This document shows positions 9,474-10,013 of a stretch of 10,013 bases of DNA, piece by piece (the stretch's first letter is position 1; each line of letters opens with the position of its first letter). Made by a program: the position numbers and the translations under genes. The DNA is from an uncultured Succinatimonas sp. (GTDB lineage Bacteria; Pseudomonadota; Gammaproteobacteria; Enterobacterales; Succinivibrionaceae), in NCBI GenBank assembly GCA_900552905.1, contig USBR01000042.1, forward strand, positions 1 to 10,013, in the 5' to 3' direction. Under the pieces are notes generated by a model. That model saw only the letters and a list, made by a program, of their open reading frames with translations, did not search any database and had not been told where the DNA came from.

Positions 9474-9506
9474 AAAGGTTAACTTTATGGGCTAACCTTT
9501 ATTTTA
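9474..9506. terminator. Terminator shared by the convergent genes
   Basis: AAAGGTTA (9474-9481) pairs with TAACCTTT (9493-9500) over an 11-base loop. The plus strand continues TTTATTTTA. The minus strand after the stem reads TTATGTTTTATTTA. It lies between the esterase stop and the 3' end of the minus-strand gene and could terminate both. Confidence 0.65.
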
Positions 9507-9542
9507 TGAATACTACATAAGTTAAATTTAATCTTAAATCAT

Positions 9543-9962
9543 TTACGTATAGGCATTACTCCTTAAATAATCAAAGAAATTGGCAATAGCGTGATAACGC
9601 GGCTCTAGTAACGCAAGCTTTTTATTCTGCTTGTGTAAATAGAAGCTATAGCAATCGCACAGCCACAATTGCTCAAAAGCATTAAAAGGAAAACGACCTT
9701 GCATATACATAAACGATAGCCACTCACCTAAAGAATGCTCCTTTACTAAATTAAGTTCCTGACACTTAGTAAAAATAGCTTTAAGCTGATTTTCATAATC
9801 TCTCACAACACGGTTATCTCGCATCAGGGCTATAGCACAGCGTTTATAAAGACGCTCGCGTAAGAAATCTGAGGATAAAGTTCCTAAATAGTGAAGATAA
9901 GCTAGGTAGACTTGATAATCATTAAGTGAAAACTCATCGACTAAAGCTCTATTATCTTTAAC
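9543..9962 (-). CDS. Hypothetical protein, C-terminal part, reading frame apparently broken upstream
   Basis: I do not recognise this protein. The frame is open from 9962 down to the TAA at 9543-9545 (139 codons). An ATG at 9824 would give 93 residues, but no in-frame ATG, GTG or TTG exists further upstream before the TAG at 9963-9965. The residues upstream of that ATG look coding (for example DEFSLNDYQVYLAYLHYLG and SSDFLRERLYKRC). The ATG also has no clear Shine-Dalgarno sequence. The product looks soluble and helical, rich in Leu, Tyr and Phe, with a CDCYSFYLHKQ segment near the end. No signal peptide or membrane segment is obvious. It converges on the esterase gene and shares its terminator. 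The most likely reading is the end of a longer protein whose start lies beyond the right edge and whose frame shifts near 9960. A short protein starting at 9824 is the alternative. Confidence 0.5.
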   Translation of the reverse strand, partial: VKDNRALVDEFSLNDYQVYLAYLHYLGTLSSDFLRERLYKRCAIALMRDNRVVRDYENQLKAIFTKCQELNLVKEHSLGEWLSFMYMQGRFPFNAFEQLWLCDCYSFYLHKQNKKLALLEPRYHAIANFFDYLRSNAYT

Positions 9963-10011
9963 CTAAAAGTCGTTCAAAACGCTCACGATACTCAAGTGAA
10001 AATGATGTTTT
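9958..10011 (-). pseudogene. Upstream fragment of the same minus-strand gene, in the other frame
   Basis: From the right edge the minus strand reads KTSFSLEYRERFERLLG and then TAA (plus 9958-9960). It looks coding, whereas the other two minus frames here read as noise or stop early. It overlaps the downstream frame by five bases, with no start codon for that frame. A one-base shift between LLG and KDNR would join the two parts. The fragment is cut by the window edge, so it could instead be the C-terminus of a separate gene. Confidence 0.4.
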
Positions 10012-10013
10012 GA

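Overview
The window looks like chromosomal DNA of a low-to-moderate GC gammaproteobacterium. The evidence is an enterobacterial-style leuABCD order, a CsdA/DeaD-type RNA helicase with a DbpA-like RNA-binding domain and an RG-rich tail, and a TRAP-transporter binding-protein fragment. Heavy use of TTA for leucine and the presence of TRAP transport would fit an anaerobic Succinivibrionaceae-like lineage (order Aeromonadales). That placement is inference from style and gene content, not a measured phylogeny.

Layout. (1) Bases 120-860, plus strand: a 5'-truncated dctP-like gene. The reading frame resembles the family from about base 129, but the N-terminal third and the signal peptide are absent. 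Two plus-strand terminators follow (875-900 and 926-963). (2) Bases 1049-3193, minus strand: deaD/csdA, a full-length cold-shock-type DEAD-box helicase with its own terminator (1004-1025). A perfect TATAAT at 3360-3365 implies a leader of about 160 nt. (3) Bases 3366-3793: a very AT-rich divergent control region. It holds a 13-bp direct repeat, an array of TTGCAA-type motifs, a terminator-like hairpin and a 9-bp direct repeat next to the leuA ribosome binding site. (4) Bases 3794-8514, plus strand: leuA, leuB, leuC and leuD with gaps of 2, 30 and 3 bases, closed by a strong intrinsic terminator (8535-8564). (5) Bases 8799-9467, plus strand: an SGNH/GDSL esterase of the MsAcT arylesterase type with its own upstream region and terminator. 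(6) Bases 9543 to the right edge, minus strand: an unrecognised protein whose reading frame appears to shift by one base near 9958-9965.

The leu operon supplies the whole leucine-specific branch. LeuA condenses 2-oxoisovalerate with acetyl-CoA, LeuCD isomerises the product, and LeuB oxidises it to the precursor of 2-oxoisocaproate; a transaminase outside the window finishes leucine. The helicase, esterase and TRAP fragment have no evident functional link to the operon.

I see no mobile element, CRISPR array, tRNA or rRNA. I also see no convincing new multi-gene system. The least-explained signals are the motif array and possible attenuator upstream of leuA, the truncated dctP, and the frame break at the right end.
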